A stretch of 64,000 nucleotides of DNA from positions 248,001 through 312,000 of the forward strand of contig JAEYAW010000031.1 in the NCBI GenBank assembly GCA_023404675.1, written 5' to 3'. The notes beneath the pieces were generated by a model that saw only the letters and a list, made by a program, of their open reading frames with translations, did not search any database and was not told where the DNA came from. This document shows, piece after piece, positions 15,497-24,689 of this stretch. This DNA is from Pseudomonadota bacterium (GTDB lineage: Bacteria; Pseudomonadota; Alphaproteobacteria; Rhizobiales; Xanthobacteraceae). The first letter of the stretch is position 1. Each line of letters opens with the position of its first letter. The translations under genes were made by a program, and so were the position numbers.

Positions 15497-17551
15497 ATGA
15501 GCCTCCGTCACACGCTGCGGCTTTTGGCCGTTGCAACCACACTCAGCACGGGTGCGCTGATGCAAAGCCCCGCGCACGCGCAATCCAACGTGCTGCTGAC
15601 GCCGCTGGCGTCGAACGCCGACACCGCGCTATCCGATACGCAGTCGCGCTATCTGCAACCCCTGCGCGATTCGCCCGCCACGACCGGCCTGCAACTAGTA
15701 CGGGTGAACAGGGATGCGCTGAGCAGCGACACGGTGAGCATTCCGCTCGCCGGCGGCCAGACGCTGACGGCAACGGTGTCTTCGAAGACACGCCGCAGCG
15801 ACAACGACTATTCGTGGGGCGGCAAGCTGGACGGCGAAGGCACTGCAACGATCGTGGTGATGGGTGACGACGTCGTCGGCACCATCCGCAGCGGCGCCGA
15901 TGGAACCACCGTCTATCAGATCCGCCCGCTCGGCGGCGGTCTCCACGCGCTGGTGACGCTCGATACGCTGAAAATGCCGCCGGAGCATCCGCCGGGCGGA
16001 CTGCCGGTGGCGCCGGGCACCTCGCCCGACCAGCGGGGCGACGCAGGCACCGACCATGACCACAGTCATGATGTCGCGACGGCGCCGGACAATGTCACCT
16101 ACGATATTCTGGTGCCCTACACCAACGCGGTCGCCGCAGCGGTGGCCAATGTCCCGGCGCTGGCACAGCTCGCCGTGGACGAGACCAATCAGGCCTACGC
16201 CGACAGCGGCGTCAATGTCACGGCGCGACTGGTCGGCACGATGCTGATCAACTACACCGAGCGCACCGGCACCGTAAGCTGCTATTCGGACACCGATCCG
16301 TTTGCCGTGGCCCTCTGCGAGATCACCAACGGGGTCGGCGTGATGGCCTCCGTGCAGGCGCGGCGCGATCAGCTTGGCGCTGACGTCGTTTCTCTGTTCA
16401 TCAGCGACAGCACCTATTGCGGTCTGGCCTGGCTGAACGCCAACGCCAACAACGCCTATTCGGTGGTCAGCTACAACTGCGCCACCGGCTATTATTCATT
16501 CGGCCATGAGATCGGCCACAATTTCGGCGCGCGCCACGATACATACGTGGATTCGGCGACGTCGCCCTATCCCTATGCCCACGGCTACATCCCGCCCAGC
16601 AAGAACTGGCGCACGGTCATGGCCTACGGCAACAACTGTGGAAACTGCACCCGTATCCGCCGCTTCTCGACGCCGCTGCGCAGCTACGCGGGTGAAGTGA
16701 CCGGCACCGCTTCGACCGAGGACAACGTCCGCGTCCATAACGAGCGCGCGGCAACCATCGCAAGCTTCCGCGCCGCGCCGGTGGCGACCAGCCCGCTCGC
16801 GGCGGCCATGCTGCCATCCAGCCGCTCGGTACAGGTCGGCACCCCGGCGACCGCTTTCGCAACGATCATCAATACCGGTCCGGCGCTGTCGGGCTGCGCC
16901 ATCTCGCCGGTCACGCCAACGCCGGCAAGCTTCTCGTATCAGACCACCAATCCCTCGACCAACACGCTGACCGGCTCGCCCAACACGCCGGTTTCGATCG
17001 CGGCGGGCGGCTCGCAGACCTTCGTCGTGGCCTTCACGCCGACCGGCGCCATGCCCTCCGCCAACGTCGCGCTGAACTACGGCTGCTCCGGCGTCACCGC
17101 CGCGCCATCCTACGTCGGCGTGAATACGCTGCTGCTGACATTCGACACCAACCCGGTGGCGGACATGATCGCGATTGGCCTCACCCCCTCGGGCAACGGC
17201 GTGTCGTATCTGACCGGCAGCGGCTCCAGCGGCGTGATGTCGGTAGCCACCTCGAACATCGGTGCGGCGGCCTCGCTGACCGCGCGTGCACGGCTCTACA
17301 ATTCCGCCACGCCGGTCGCGGTCTCAATCTGCGAGACCAACCCCTCCACCGGCGCATGTCTCGCCGCGCCGAGCAGCACGGTGACGCGGACGGTCGCCAA
17401 TGGCAACAATGCGACATGGTCCGCATTCTTCTCAGCGACCGGGGCGGTGCCGCTTGACGTCGCCAACACCCGCGTCGCCTTCGAGTTCGTCGATGGCGGC
17501 GGCGTGGTGCGCGGCTCCACCTCGGTGGCGCTGACGACGCAGGCTCCGTAA
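15497..17551 (+). CDS. Secreted metzincin-type zinc metalloprotease
   Basis: A 684-residue exported protein with a signal peptide (cleavage near AHA-QS, residue 29). A propeptide-like region is followed by a His/Asp-rich patch (DHDHSHD, near 190). The catalytic zinc site HEIGHNFGARHD (about residues 336-347) is the full H-E-x2-H-x2-G-x2-H-D metzincin motif, and TVMAYG downstream is the Met-turn. It resembles peptidyl-Asp metalloendopeptidases (M72) and reprolysin-like (M12B) enzymes. The C-terminal 240 residues are Ser/Thr/Pro/Ala-rich and beta-like, with no catalytic motif; they may bind the surface. It has its own terminator, so it is probably monocistronic. Confidence 0.88.
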   Translation: MSLRHTLRLLAVATTLSTGALMQSPAHAQSNVLLTPLASNADTALSDTQSRYLQPLRDSPATTGLQLVRVNRDALSSDTVSIPLAGGQTLTATVSSKTRRSDNDYSWGGKLDGEGTATIVVMGDDVVGTIRSGADGTTVYQIRPLGGGLHALVTLDTLKMPPEHPPGGLPVAPGTSPDQRGDAGTDHDHSHDVATAPDNVTYDILVPYTNAVAAAVANVPALAQLAVDETNQAYADSGVNVTARLVGTMLINYTERTGTVSCYSDTDPFAVALCEITNGVGVMASVQARRDQLGADVVSLFISDSTYCGLAWLNANANNAYSVVSYNCATGYYSFGHEIGHNFGARHDTYVDSATSPYPYAHGYIPPSKNWRTVMAYGNNCGNCTRIRRFSTPLRSYAGEVTGTASTEDNVRVHNERAATIASFRAAPVATSPLAAAMLPSSRSVQVGTPATAFATIINTGPALSGCAISPVTPTPASFSYQTTNPSTNTLTGSPNTPVSIAAGGSQTFVVAFTPTGAMPSANVALNYGCSGVTAAPSYVGVNTLLLTFDTNPVADMIAIGLTPSGNGVSYLTGSGSSGVMSVATSNIGAAASLTARARLYNSATPVAVSICETNPSTGACLAAPSSTVTRTVANGNNATWSAFFSATGAVPLDVANTRVAFEFVDGGGVVRGSTSVALTTQAP

Positions 17552-17574
17552 ACGAATTCGGTCCACGAAAAAGG

Positions 17575-17607
17575 ACGGCGCGGGCCATCCCCGCGCCGTT
17601 TCTTTTT
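17575..17607 (+). terminator. Rho-independent terminator of the metalloprotease gene
   Basis: A perfect 10-bp stem, ACGGCGCGGG (17575-17584) and CCCGCGCCGT (17590-17599), with a 5-base loop and a T-rich tail TTTCTTTTT on the plus strand, 24 bases after the protease stop codon. Confidence 0.92.
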
Positions 17608-17690
17608 GGGACAACGCCGATCGCTGCTGCTGATCGTCCGCACCGCAGTTATAAACCAGGACACGCAATGGATCCGAAGGACGATCGACA

Positions 17691-19040
17691 TTGACGGTCC
17701 ACGCCACGCCGCACGACGCAACCAAGCCTGCCCTCCGGGGCCGGCTGCAGCGTCTCGCGTTCTCCTCTCCCGGCACAGCCGAAAAGAGCATCTATCTCGC
17801 CGTCTTCGCGCTGCTCGTGGCCTCGCGCATTCCCGTCGTTTTTCTCGAAGGTCGCTTCTGGGCCGAGGACGGGCTGGTCTACTTTCGCGCGGGTTGGGAA
17901 TTGCCATGGCGACAGGCGCTGTTTCTCGTCTATGCCGGATATCTCAATCTTGCGGCGTCGCTGACGGGTGTCGTCACGGCGAAAGCCATCACATGGCACT
18001 GGCTTTCGCTCGCGGACGCACCGTTCATCACCACGAGCCTCGCGCTTGCGCTCCAGTGCGTTCCTGCCGCGATCATCCTCACGTCATCCGAATCTTTCCT
18101 GCGCGCCCGTCTCGCCACCATCTCGGCGCTGCTGCTGGTGATGCTCGCGCCGATCTCTCAGGAAGTATGGATTTCCGCAGCGCTGTCCCAGTTCCATCTG
18201 GCGTTTGCGGCAACGCTGATCCTGGCCTTTGCCGTCCCCAGGCACACCGGCGCGACCTGCTTCCAACTAACGATCCTGATTCTGGCCGCACTCAGCGGGC
18301 CCGCGACATGGATGCTCACGCCGCTGTTCCTGCTGCGTGCGATCTTCGATCGCTCCACCGGCCGCTGGTTGCAATTGATCGCCGTGGCTGGCGCAACCGC
18401 TATCGCGACCCTGTTTTTCTTCGAACCCTCCGATCGCACGCTGGGAATCTCCCCCACCCTGCTTGGCGCTGCGGTGTTCATCAAGCATATCGCCGCGCCC
18501 CTGCTCGGATTCCAGATCGCAGACGACATTGGCAAGGATCTGATCGCGCAGTTTCAGGCAAACGCCGCCCCGCTCTGGCCGCTGCTCACCGTCCTGGGCA
18601 TCGCCTGCCTCGGCGCGATTGCCATGGCACGCCACATCCAGAGTCCGTTGCCGTGGCTGTTCACGGCGGCTGCCCTGCTCGCATGCGGCAGCTATTATGG
18701 CAGCATCGGAGGCGACAAAAGCTTTCTCGTCGCGGTCATTCCGGGAGGGCGCTATGCACTCGCCCCCAATCTGGCCGTGGCGCTGGGACTGCTCTACCTC
18801 GCCATGCGCGGGAGCTGGCCGGAAAAGCTGGTCAGCGCCATTCTGGTCTGCTGGCTGATCGGCGTCGGAGCGAGCGAATATTACAGCTCGCCGGTCGCGC
18901 TCTTCACCGAGGGGCCGAACTGGCGCGACGAAGTCGCCGAATGGCAGCAGAATCCGGCACACGCGTTGAAAATCTGGCCGCAGGGATGGGACATTCGACT
19001 CTCGCCCGATCACCGGCCGATTCCGCAGTCTCCGCGATAG
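17691..19040 (+). CDS. Polytopic membrane protein, GT-C glycosyltransferase-like
   Basis: A 449-residue protein with about 10-11 hydrophobic segments. After the first membrane helix the first predicted periplasmic loop reads GRFWAEDGLVYF; an acidic E-D pair in this position is the hallmark of GT-C enzymes, which use polyprenyl-phosphate sugars as donors in the periplasm. No family was recognised by name, so the function is inference. The start is TTG at 17691, with AAGGA nine bases upstream; no in-frame ATG fits better. It stands alone between a terminator and the phosphoketolase gene. The DPA-type operon 9 kb away could supply its donor. Confidence 0.6.
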   Translation: MTVHATPHDATKPALRGRLQRLAFSSPGTAEKSIYLAVFALLVASRIPVVFLEGRFWAEDGLVYFRAGWELPWRQALFLVYAGYLNLAASLTGVVTAKAITWHWLSLADAPFITTSLALALQCVPAAIILTSSESFLRARLATISALLLVMLAPISQEVWISAALSQFHLAFAATLILAFAVPRHTGATCFQLTILILAALSGPATWMLTPLFLLRAIFDRSTGRWLQLIAVAGATAIATLFFFEPSDRTLGISPTLLGAAVFIKHIAAPLLGFQIADDIGKDLIAQFQANAAPLWPLLTVLGIACLGAIAMARHIQSPLPWLFTAAALLACGSYYGSIGGDKSFLVAVIPGGRYALAPNLAVALGLLYLAMRGSWPEKLVSAILVCWLIGVGASEYYSSPVALFTEGPNWRDEVAEWQQNPAHALKIWPQGWDIRLSPDHRPIPQSPR

Positions 19041-19162
19041 AATCACTTTCACCCCGCGACAGTTTTCCGCGCAGCCGCCATGCGCGGGTCGGGTGACGCG
19101 GCGACACGCATTGTCCTATCCTTGCGTCATCGGCTTTCGATCGACGACCGCGAGGAGTGCAT

Positions 19163-21529
19163 ATGGCGACGGACACCACGACACTTGAGCTGATGGATCG
19201 CTACTGGCGCGCCGCGAACTACCTCTCCGTCGGCCAGATCTACCTTCTCGACAATACGATGCTCCGCGAGCCGCTCAGGGCCGAACACGTCAAGCCGCGC
19301 CTGCTCGGCCATTGGGGCACCACGCCGGGCCTGAACTTCCTCTACGTGCATCTCAACCGCATCATCACCGAGCGCGGCGTCGATGTGCTCTATGTCTGCG
19401 GCCCCGGCCATGGCGGGCCGGCGATGGTGGCGAATACGTACCTCGAAGGTACCTACAGCGAAATCTATCCCGACATCAGCCCGAACCTGTCGGGCATGCA
19501 GAAGCTGTTCAAGCAGTTTTCCTTTCCCGGCGGCGTGCCGAGCCATGTCGCGCCGGAGACGCCCGGCTCGATCCACGAGGGCGGCGAACTCGGCTACGCG
19601 CTGGTGCATGCCTACGGCGCGGTGCTGGACAACCCCGACCTGATCGCCGCCTGTGTCGTCGGCGACGGCGAGGCAGAGACCGGCCCGTTGGCGGCGGCAT
19701 GGCACTCCAACAAGTTCATCAACCCGAAACACGACGGCGCGGTGCTGCCGATCCTGCACCTCAACGGCTACAAGATCGCCAATCCGACCATACTGGCACG
19801 CATGAGCGACGACGAGTTGCGCAGTCTGTTCACCGGCTACGGCTATGAGCCGTTCTTCGTCGAGGGCCATGAGCCGATGGCGATGCACGAGAAGATGGCC
19901 TCGACATTCGACCATGTTTTCGCGCGCATCGCCGATATCCAGACGGCGTCGCGCGATGGCGCGGGAGAGCCCGAGCGGCCGCGCTGGCCAATGATCGTGC
20001 TGCGCAGTCCCAAGGGCTGGACCGGACCGAAGGACGTCGACGGCAAGAAGGTGGAAGGCTTCTGGCGCGCCCATCAGGTGCCGGTCTCCAACGCGCGCAG
20101 CGACGACGCGCACCGCAAGATTCTCGAGGACTGGATGCGCAGCTACCGCGCCGAAGAACTGTTCGACGACAACGGCGCGCTGCGCGCCGAGCTGAAGGCG
20201 CTCGCGCCGAAGGGCGACAAGCGCATGGGCGCACTTCCTCATGCCAATGGCGGGTTGCTGAAGAAAGACCTCGTGCTGCCGGACTGGAAGACGCTGGCGC
20301 TCGACGTCGGCGAGCCGGGCGCGAGCGCCGGGGAGGCGACGCGCACCATGGGCGTCTATCTGCGCGAGGTGATGCGGCTCAACGCGGATGCGAAGAACTT
20401 CCGCGTCATGGGGCCGGATGAGACAAGTTCGAACCGGCTCGATGCCGTGTTCGATGTCACCGAGCGGGTGTGGATGGAGCCGATCGAACCCTACGACGTG
20501 CATCTGGCGCGCGAAGGCCGGGTGATGGAGGTGCTGTCGGAGCATCTGTGCCAGGGCTGGCTGGAAGGCTATCTGCTCACCGGACGGCATGGCGTGTTCT
20601 CCTGCTACGAGGCCTTCATCCACATCGTCGACTCGATGGTGAACCAGCACGCCAAATGGCTGAAAACCACATCCGAACTGCCGTGGCGCAAGCCGATCGC
20701 CTCATTGAACTATCTTCTGACGTCGCATGTCTGGCGGCAGGATCACAACGGCTTCAGCCATCAGGATCCCGGCTTCGCCGATTTCGTCGCGAACAAGAAG
20801 GCTGACATCGTGCGGCTGTATTTTCCGCCGGATGCGAACTGCCTGCTCTACGTCACCGAGCATTGCCTGCGCACCTGGAACCGGATCAACGTCATCACCG
20901 CGGGCAAGCAGCCGCAGCCGCAATGGCTGAGCGCTCAGGAGGCCGAGCGACACTGTCGCGACGGCGCGGGCGTCTGGGAGTGGGCCTCGACCTGCGGAGC
21001 CGATGAGGAGCCCGACCTCGTGACGGGCTGCGCGGGGGACGTGCCGACGCTGGAGACGCTGGCGGCGGTGGACCTGCTGCGCACCGCCTTCCCGCGGCTG
21101 AAAATCCGCGTCGTCAACGTGGTCGACCTGATGACGCTGCAATCGCACGCGACGCATCCGCACGGGCTGGCGGACGATCAGTTCGACCGGCTGTTCACAA
21201 CCAACAAGCCGGTGATCTTCGCCTATCACGGCTATCCGTTTCTGATCCACCGGCTGATCTACAAGCGCACCAACCATCCCGGCTTCCATGTCCACGGCTT
21301 CCAGGAGGAAGGCACCACCACGACGCCGTTCGACATGGTGGTGATGAACAGGCTCGACCGCTACCATCTGGCGCTGGCGGCCGTCGAGAACCTGCCGCAC
21401 CTCGCCGAGGCCGCCGAGGCGTTTGTCGCCGAGATGAACGGCAAGCTCGCCGCACACCGGACCTATGTCCGCGAGCATGGTGACGACATGCCGGAGATTC
21501 GCGACTGGCGCTGGCGGGCGGCGGGCTAG
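19163..21529 (+). CDS. xfp: Phosphoketolase (xylulose-5-P/fructose-6-P)
   Basis: A 788-residue thiamine-diphosphate enzyme cleaving xylulose-5-phosphate (and often fructose-6-phosphate) with phosphate to acetyl-phosphate plus glyceraldehyde-3-phosphate (or erythrose-4-phosphate). The N-terminal VGQIYLLDN and VLYVCGPGHGGPA and the ThDP/Mg motif VGDGEAETGPLA are diagnostic, and the length is typical. ATG 19163 follows GAGGAG with a 5-base spacer; a GTG at 19157 is in frame but lies in the Shine-Dalgarno region. No acetate kinase or phosphotransacetylase gene is adjacent. The next gene is convergent beyond a repeat element. Confidence 0.96.
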   Translation: MATDTTTLELMDRYWRAANYLSVGQIYLLDNTMLREPLRAEHVKPRLLGHWGTTPGLNFLYVHLNRIITERGVDVLYVCGPGHGGPAMVANTYLEGTYSEIYPDISPNLSGMQKLFKQFSFPGGVPSHVAPETPGSIHEGGELGYALVHAYGAVLDNPDLIAACVVGDGEAETGPLAAAWHSNKFINPKHDGAVLPILHLNGYKIANPTILARMSDDELRSLFTGYGYEPFFVEGHEPMAMHEKMASTFDHVFARIADIQTASRDGAGEPERPRWPMIVLRSPKGWTGPKDVDGKKVEGFWRAHQVPVSNARSDDAHRKILEDWMRSYRAEELFDDNGALRAELKALAPKGDKRMGALPHANGGLLKKDLVLPDWKTLALDVGEPGASAGEATRTMGVYLREVMRLNADAKNFRVMGPDETSSNRLDAVFDVTERVWMEPIEPYDVHLAREGRVMEVLSEHLCQGWLEGYLLTGRHGVFSCYEAFIHIVDSMVNQHAKWLKTTSELPWRKPIASLNYLLTSHVWRQDHNGFSHQDPGFADFVANKKADIVRLYFPPDANCLLYVTEHCLRTWNRINVITAGKQPQPQWLSAQEAERHCRDGAGVWEWASTCGADEEPDLVTGCAGDVPTLETLAAVDLLRTAFPRLKIRVVNVVDLMTLQSHATHPHGLADDQFDRLFTTNKPVIFAYHGYPFLIHRLIYKRTNHPGFHVHGFQEEGTTTTPFDMVVMNRLDRYHLALAAVENLPHLAEAAEAFVAEMNGKLAAHRTYVREHGDDMPEIRDWRWRAAG

Positions 21530-21564
21530 CGCCGCCTCCTTTTATCGAAGCATACGACAAGTAT

Positions 21565-21684
21565 GCTGAGCGCTCCCTCTTCCATGGGGGGAGGGGCAGG
21601 GTGAGGGAATCGGACCCATCGATATGGACGCCTCCTCACCCGGATCGCTATCGCGATCCGACCTCTCCCCGGCGGGAGAGGTGA
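21565..21684. repeat. Dispersed GC-rich intergenic repeat, copy 1
   Basis: A palindromic intergenic element between the convergent phosphoketolase and P-type ATPase genes. It shares blocks with 46151-46271: GCTGAGCGC at the left end, a CTCCCTC/CCCTCTCC arm, GTGAG, the 16-mer CCTCACCCGGATCGCT, an internal CGCGAT segment, ACCTCTCCCCG and GGGAGAGGTGA at the right end. Both ends and the centre can fold into hairpins. It resembles REP/BIME-like elements common in Rhizobiales intergenic regions and could act as a bidirectional terminator here. Confidence 0.85.
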
Positions 21685-21714
21685 CCTGCGGCCTCGGATC
21701 AAGTGGAGCCAAAC

Positions 21715-24432
21715 TCACGCCGCGTCGGCGGCGGGCCAGACCCTCCGCGTGATCCCCTTCTCCACTTCGAGAATGATCATCGTCGCGAATCCGATGGCGA
21801 TGATCAGCGCGCCATCCCACAGCGAGATCGGAACGCTGTCGAACAAGGAATGCATGAACGGCGCGTAGGTGAACGCGATCTGCGCCACCACCACCACGGC
21901 GATGGCGCCAAGCACGGCGGGCGTTCCCGCCGCGCCGATCAGGCTGAACGAGGTCATGTGCAGATAGCGCACGTTGAACAGATAGAAAATCTCCATCACC
22001 ACCAGCGTATTGACAACCATGGTGCGCGCCACATCTTCTCCGAGACCACGCCATTCGGTGTATTCGAAGATGCCGAACACGCTGATCGCGAACAGCAGCG
22101 ACACGAAGGCGACGCGCCAGATCAGAAACGGCGAGAGGATCGGTGCGTTGCGCCGCCGGGGCGGCCGCTGCATCACGTTCGGCTCGGCGGGCTCGAAGGC
22201 GAGCACCAGCCCCAGCGTCACCGTGAGGATCAGGTTGATCCACAGGATCTGCACCGGCGTCATCGGCAGCGTCAGGTTGAGCAGCAGCGCCAGGATCACC
22301 GCCAGCGCCTCGCCGCCATTGGTCGGCAGCGTCCAGCCGATCACCTTGCGGATGTTGTCGTAGACGGTGCGTCCTTCATGCACCGCCGCGACGATGGAGG
22401 CGAAGTTGTCGTCCACCAGCACCATCTGCGCCGCCTCCTTGGCGGCCTCGGTGCCCTTGCGCCCCATGGCAATGCCGATATCGGCCTGCTTGACGGCAGG
22501 CGCGTCGTTCACGCCATCGCCCGTCATGGCGACGATCTCGCCATTGGCCTGCAGGGCGCGCACGATGCGCAGCTTGTGCTCGGGCGTGGTGCGCGCGAAT
22601 ACGCTGACCTCCCGCACCACCTTGCGCAGATCATCGTCCGATATCGCTTCGAGGGCCGAACCTTCGATCGCCTTCGGATCGTCGGCAATCGCGAGCTGGC
22701 GGGCGATGGCGAGCGCGGTGCCGCTGTGATCGCCGGTGATCATCTTCACCGCGATACCGGCCGAGCGGCACTCGGCCACGGCGGCGATGGCTTCCTCGCG
22801 CGGCGGATCGATGAAGCCGACGATACCGAGGAACGTCAGGCTCGTCTCGACCGCATCGAAGCCGAGCCGTTCCATGGCGGCGTCAGCACGTTTGACGGCG
22901 AATCCAAGCACGCGCTCGCCATGCGCGGCCGCCTCGTCGATCTGTGCCCGCCAGTAGGCCGTATCGACAAGCGATCCGTCGCCGGCCTGACCGGACGACA
23001 TCTGCAGAATCCGCTCGGGCGCGCCCTTCACGAAGATGTAGCGGCGGCCTTCGGGATCAGAATTGAGCGTCGCCATGAAGCGGTGCTGCGCATCGAAGGG
23101 AATCTCGTCAAGACGCGGCCAAGCCTCCCGCTCGGTCTCGGGATGCAGCCCGGCTTTCGCGGCGAGCGTCACCAGTGCGCCTTCCATGGGATCCCCCAGC
23201 ACGCTCCAGAATGCATCGCGCTCCACCAGCCGCGCGTCGTTGCAGAGCAGCGCGGCACGAACCAGCTCGCTGCGGACGAGATCTTGCGCCGGCGCGCCGC
23301 TGACCGCGGCCATCTCGCCGGTCGGCTCGTAGCCGGAGCCCGACGCCAGAGCGACACCGCGCGCGGTGACGATGCGCCGCGCGGTCATCTCGTTCCTCGT
23401 CCGCGGGCCGGTCTTGTCCGAGCAGATCACCGAGGTCGCGCCCAGCGTCTCGACGGCGGGCAGATGCCGCACGACGGCGTTGCGCGCCGCCATGCGGCGC
23501 ACGCCGATCGCCAGCGTAATGGTGATGACGGCGGGCAGGCCTTCGGGGACGATGCCGACGGCCAGCGCCACCACCACCATAAGGCCATCGACCCAGTTGT
23601 AGTTGCGCACCAGCACCGCGAACGCGAACAGCGCGGCGGCCATCGCGATCGCGAACCATGTGAACCACCGGCCGAACTGGTTGATCTGCGCCAGCAGCGG
23701 CGTCGTCAGCGTCTCGACATTGCCGATCAGACTGGAGATGCGGCCGATCTCGGTCGCCGCGCCCGTCGCCACCGCGATGCCGGTGGCCTGCCCGGTCGGA
23801 ACCAGCGTTCCGGAATAGAGCATCGATCTGCGGTCGCCGAGCGGGATTTGCTCCCCGACCGGCGCTTCCGTTTTTTCAGCGGGCACGGACTCACCGGTGA
23901 GGATGGCCTCGTCCGCCGTCAGACCACGCGCGCGCAGGATGCGCAGATCGGCGGGCACCTTGTCGCCGGCCTCCAGCACGATGATATCGCCGGGCACGAT
24001 CTCGCGCGCATCGATGGTGTGGCGCTCGCCATCCCGCACCACCACGGCGTGCGGCGCGATCATGTCGCGGATGGCGTTGAGCGCCTCTTCGGCCCGCCCC
24101 TCCTGAATGAAGCCGACAATTGCATTCACCAGAACGACAAAGATGATCACGACGCCGTCGATGACATGGCCGAGCACACCGGCCGCGGCCGCCGCCGCCA
24201 GCAGGAAATAGATCAGCGCATTATTGAACTGCGCGAGAAAACGCAGGACCGGATGACGCCCGGCCTTCTCCGGCAGGCGGTTCGGCCCGCAGACCTGCAT
24301 CCGGCGTGTCGCCTCGGCCCGCGTCAGACCATCCGGATCGGTGTCGAATGCAGCGAGCGTTTCCGCAATGGTGCATGCGTGCCACGTTCCACCTCGCGCA
24401 ACCTGCTCCGCCCCCACCGCTTCCACCGTCAT
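21715..24432 (-). CDS. Type II cation-transporting P-type ATPase with altered DKTGT motif
   Basis: A 905-residue inner-membrane pump resembling Ca/Mg- or Na/K-type (IIA-like) P-ATPases. The N-terminal cation-ATPase domain, the actuator motif ILTGESVPAEK, the membrane motif PEGLPA, nucleotide-domain KGAPERIL and hinge MTGDGVNDAP are all intact. The phosphorylation motif reads DKTGPRTRNEM instead of the near-invariant DKTGT-L-T-x-NEM. The aspartate is kept (codon 23416-23418), but Thr-Leu is replaced by Pro-Arg (23401-23406), which may impair phosphorylation. The ATG at 24432 is preceded by GAGGTG. The ion is unknown. It lies downstream of selC on the same strand, 161 bases away. Confidence 0.88.
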   Translation of the reverse strand: MTVEAVGAEQVARGGTWHACTIAETLAAFDTDPDGLTRAEATRRMQVCGPNRLPEKAGRHPVLRFLAQFNNALIYFLLAAAAAAGVLGHVIDGVVIIFVVLVNAIVGFIQEGRAEEALNAIRDMIAPHAVVVRDGERHTIDAREIVPGDIIVLEAGDKVPADLRILRARGLTADEAILTGESVPAEKTEAPVGEQIPLGDRRSMLYSGTLVPTGQATGIAVATGAATEIGRISSLIGNVETLTTPLLAQINQFGRWFTWFAIAMAAALFAFAVLVRNYNWVDGLMVVVALAVGIVPEGLPAVITITLAIGVRRMAARNAVVRHLPAVETLGATSVICSDKTGPRTRNEMTARRIVTARGVALASGSGYEPTGEMAAVSGAPAQDLVRSELVRAALLCNDARLVERDAFWSVLGDPMEGALVTLAAKAGLHPETEREAWPRLDEIPFDAQHRFMATLNSDPEGRRYIFVKGAPERILQMSSGQAGDGSLVDTAYWRAQIDEAAAHGERVLGFAVKRADAAMERLGFDAVETSLTFLGIVGFIDPPREEAIAAVAECRSAGIAVKMITGDHSGTALAIARQLAIADDPKAIEGSALEAISDDDLRKVVREVSVFARTTPEHKLRIVRALQANGEIVAMTGDGVNDAPAVKQADIGIAMGRKGTEAAKEAAQMVLVDDNFASIVAAVHEGRTVYDNIRKVIGWTLPTNGGEALAVILALLLNLTLPMTPVQILWINLILTVTLGLVLAFEPAEPNVMQRPPRRRNAPILSPFLIWRVAFVSLLFAISVFGIFEYTEWRGLGEDVARTMVVNTLVVMEIFYLFNVRYLHMTSFSLIGAAGTPAVLGAIAVVVVAQIAFTYAPFMHSLFDSVPISLWDGALIIAIGFATMIILEVEKGITRRVWPAADAA

Positions 24433-24593
24433 CACACCTCGCCGCGCACGCTGGTCAATCCCGACGACGACTGGCGCGCATAAGCGCGCAGACCGGCATC
24501 CTGTTTGCGGGAAAAGACTATGGAACTGCCTTGCGCTCAATCAAACTCGCGAGGCCTGCGACACTTTCGAGCAGGCCCGCGCAGACGGCGCGA

Positions 24594-24689
24594 TGGCGGA
24601 GGAGAGTGGGAGTCGAACCCACCAGAGACCGGCTCGCGGCCCCTCCCGGATTTGAAGTCCGGACGCCCCACCGGGGACGCTTCTCTTCC
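24594..24689 (-). tRNA. selC: tRNA-Sec (anticodon UCA)
   Basis: A 96-nt tRNA with encoded CCA (24594-24596). Anticodon UCA (24653-24655) sits in a loop CTTCAAA closed by CCGGA/TCCGG. The T-arm holds GGTTCGACTCC, and a long extra arm is present, as in bacterial tRNA-Sec. The acceptor stem can be drawn with 8 pairs, GGAAGAGA against TCTCCTCC, with one A-C mismatch at pair 4. Its 5' end follows directly after the selB stop codon with no spacer, so it is probably processed from the fdn-fdhE-selAB transcript or has a promoter inside selB. It reads the UGA in the formate dehydrogenase gene. Confidence 0.95.

Noticed and set aside
21703..24483. A 926-codon open frame on the plus strand antisense to the P-type ATPase
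   Set aside because: It is an antisense shadow of a well supported gene in GC-rich DNA, with low-complexity Arg/His-rich translation and no domain.
24471..24490. GCGCGC-ATAA-GCGCGC hairpin as terminator of the sel operon
   Set aside because: The stem is only 6 bp of simple alternating GC and there is no T-tract on either strand.
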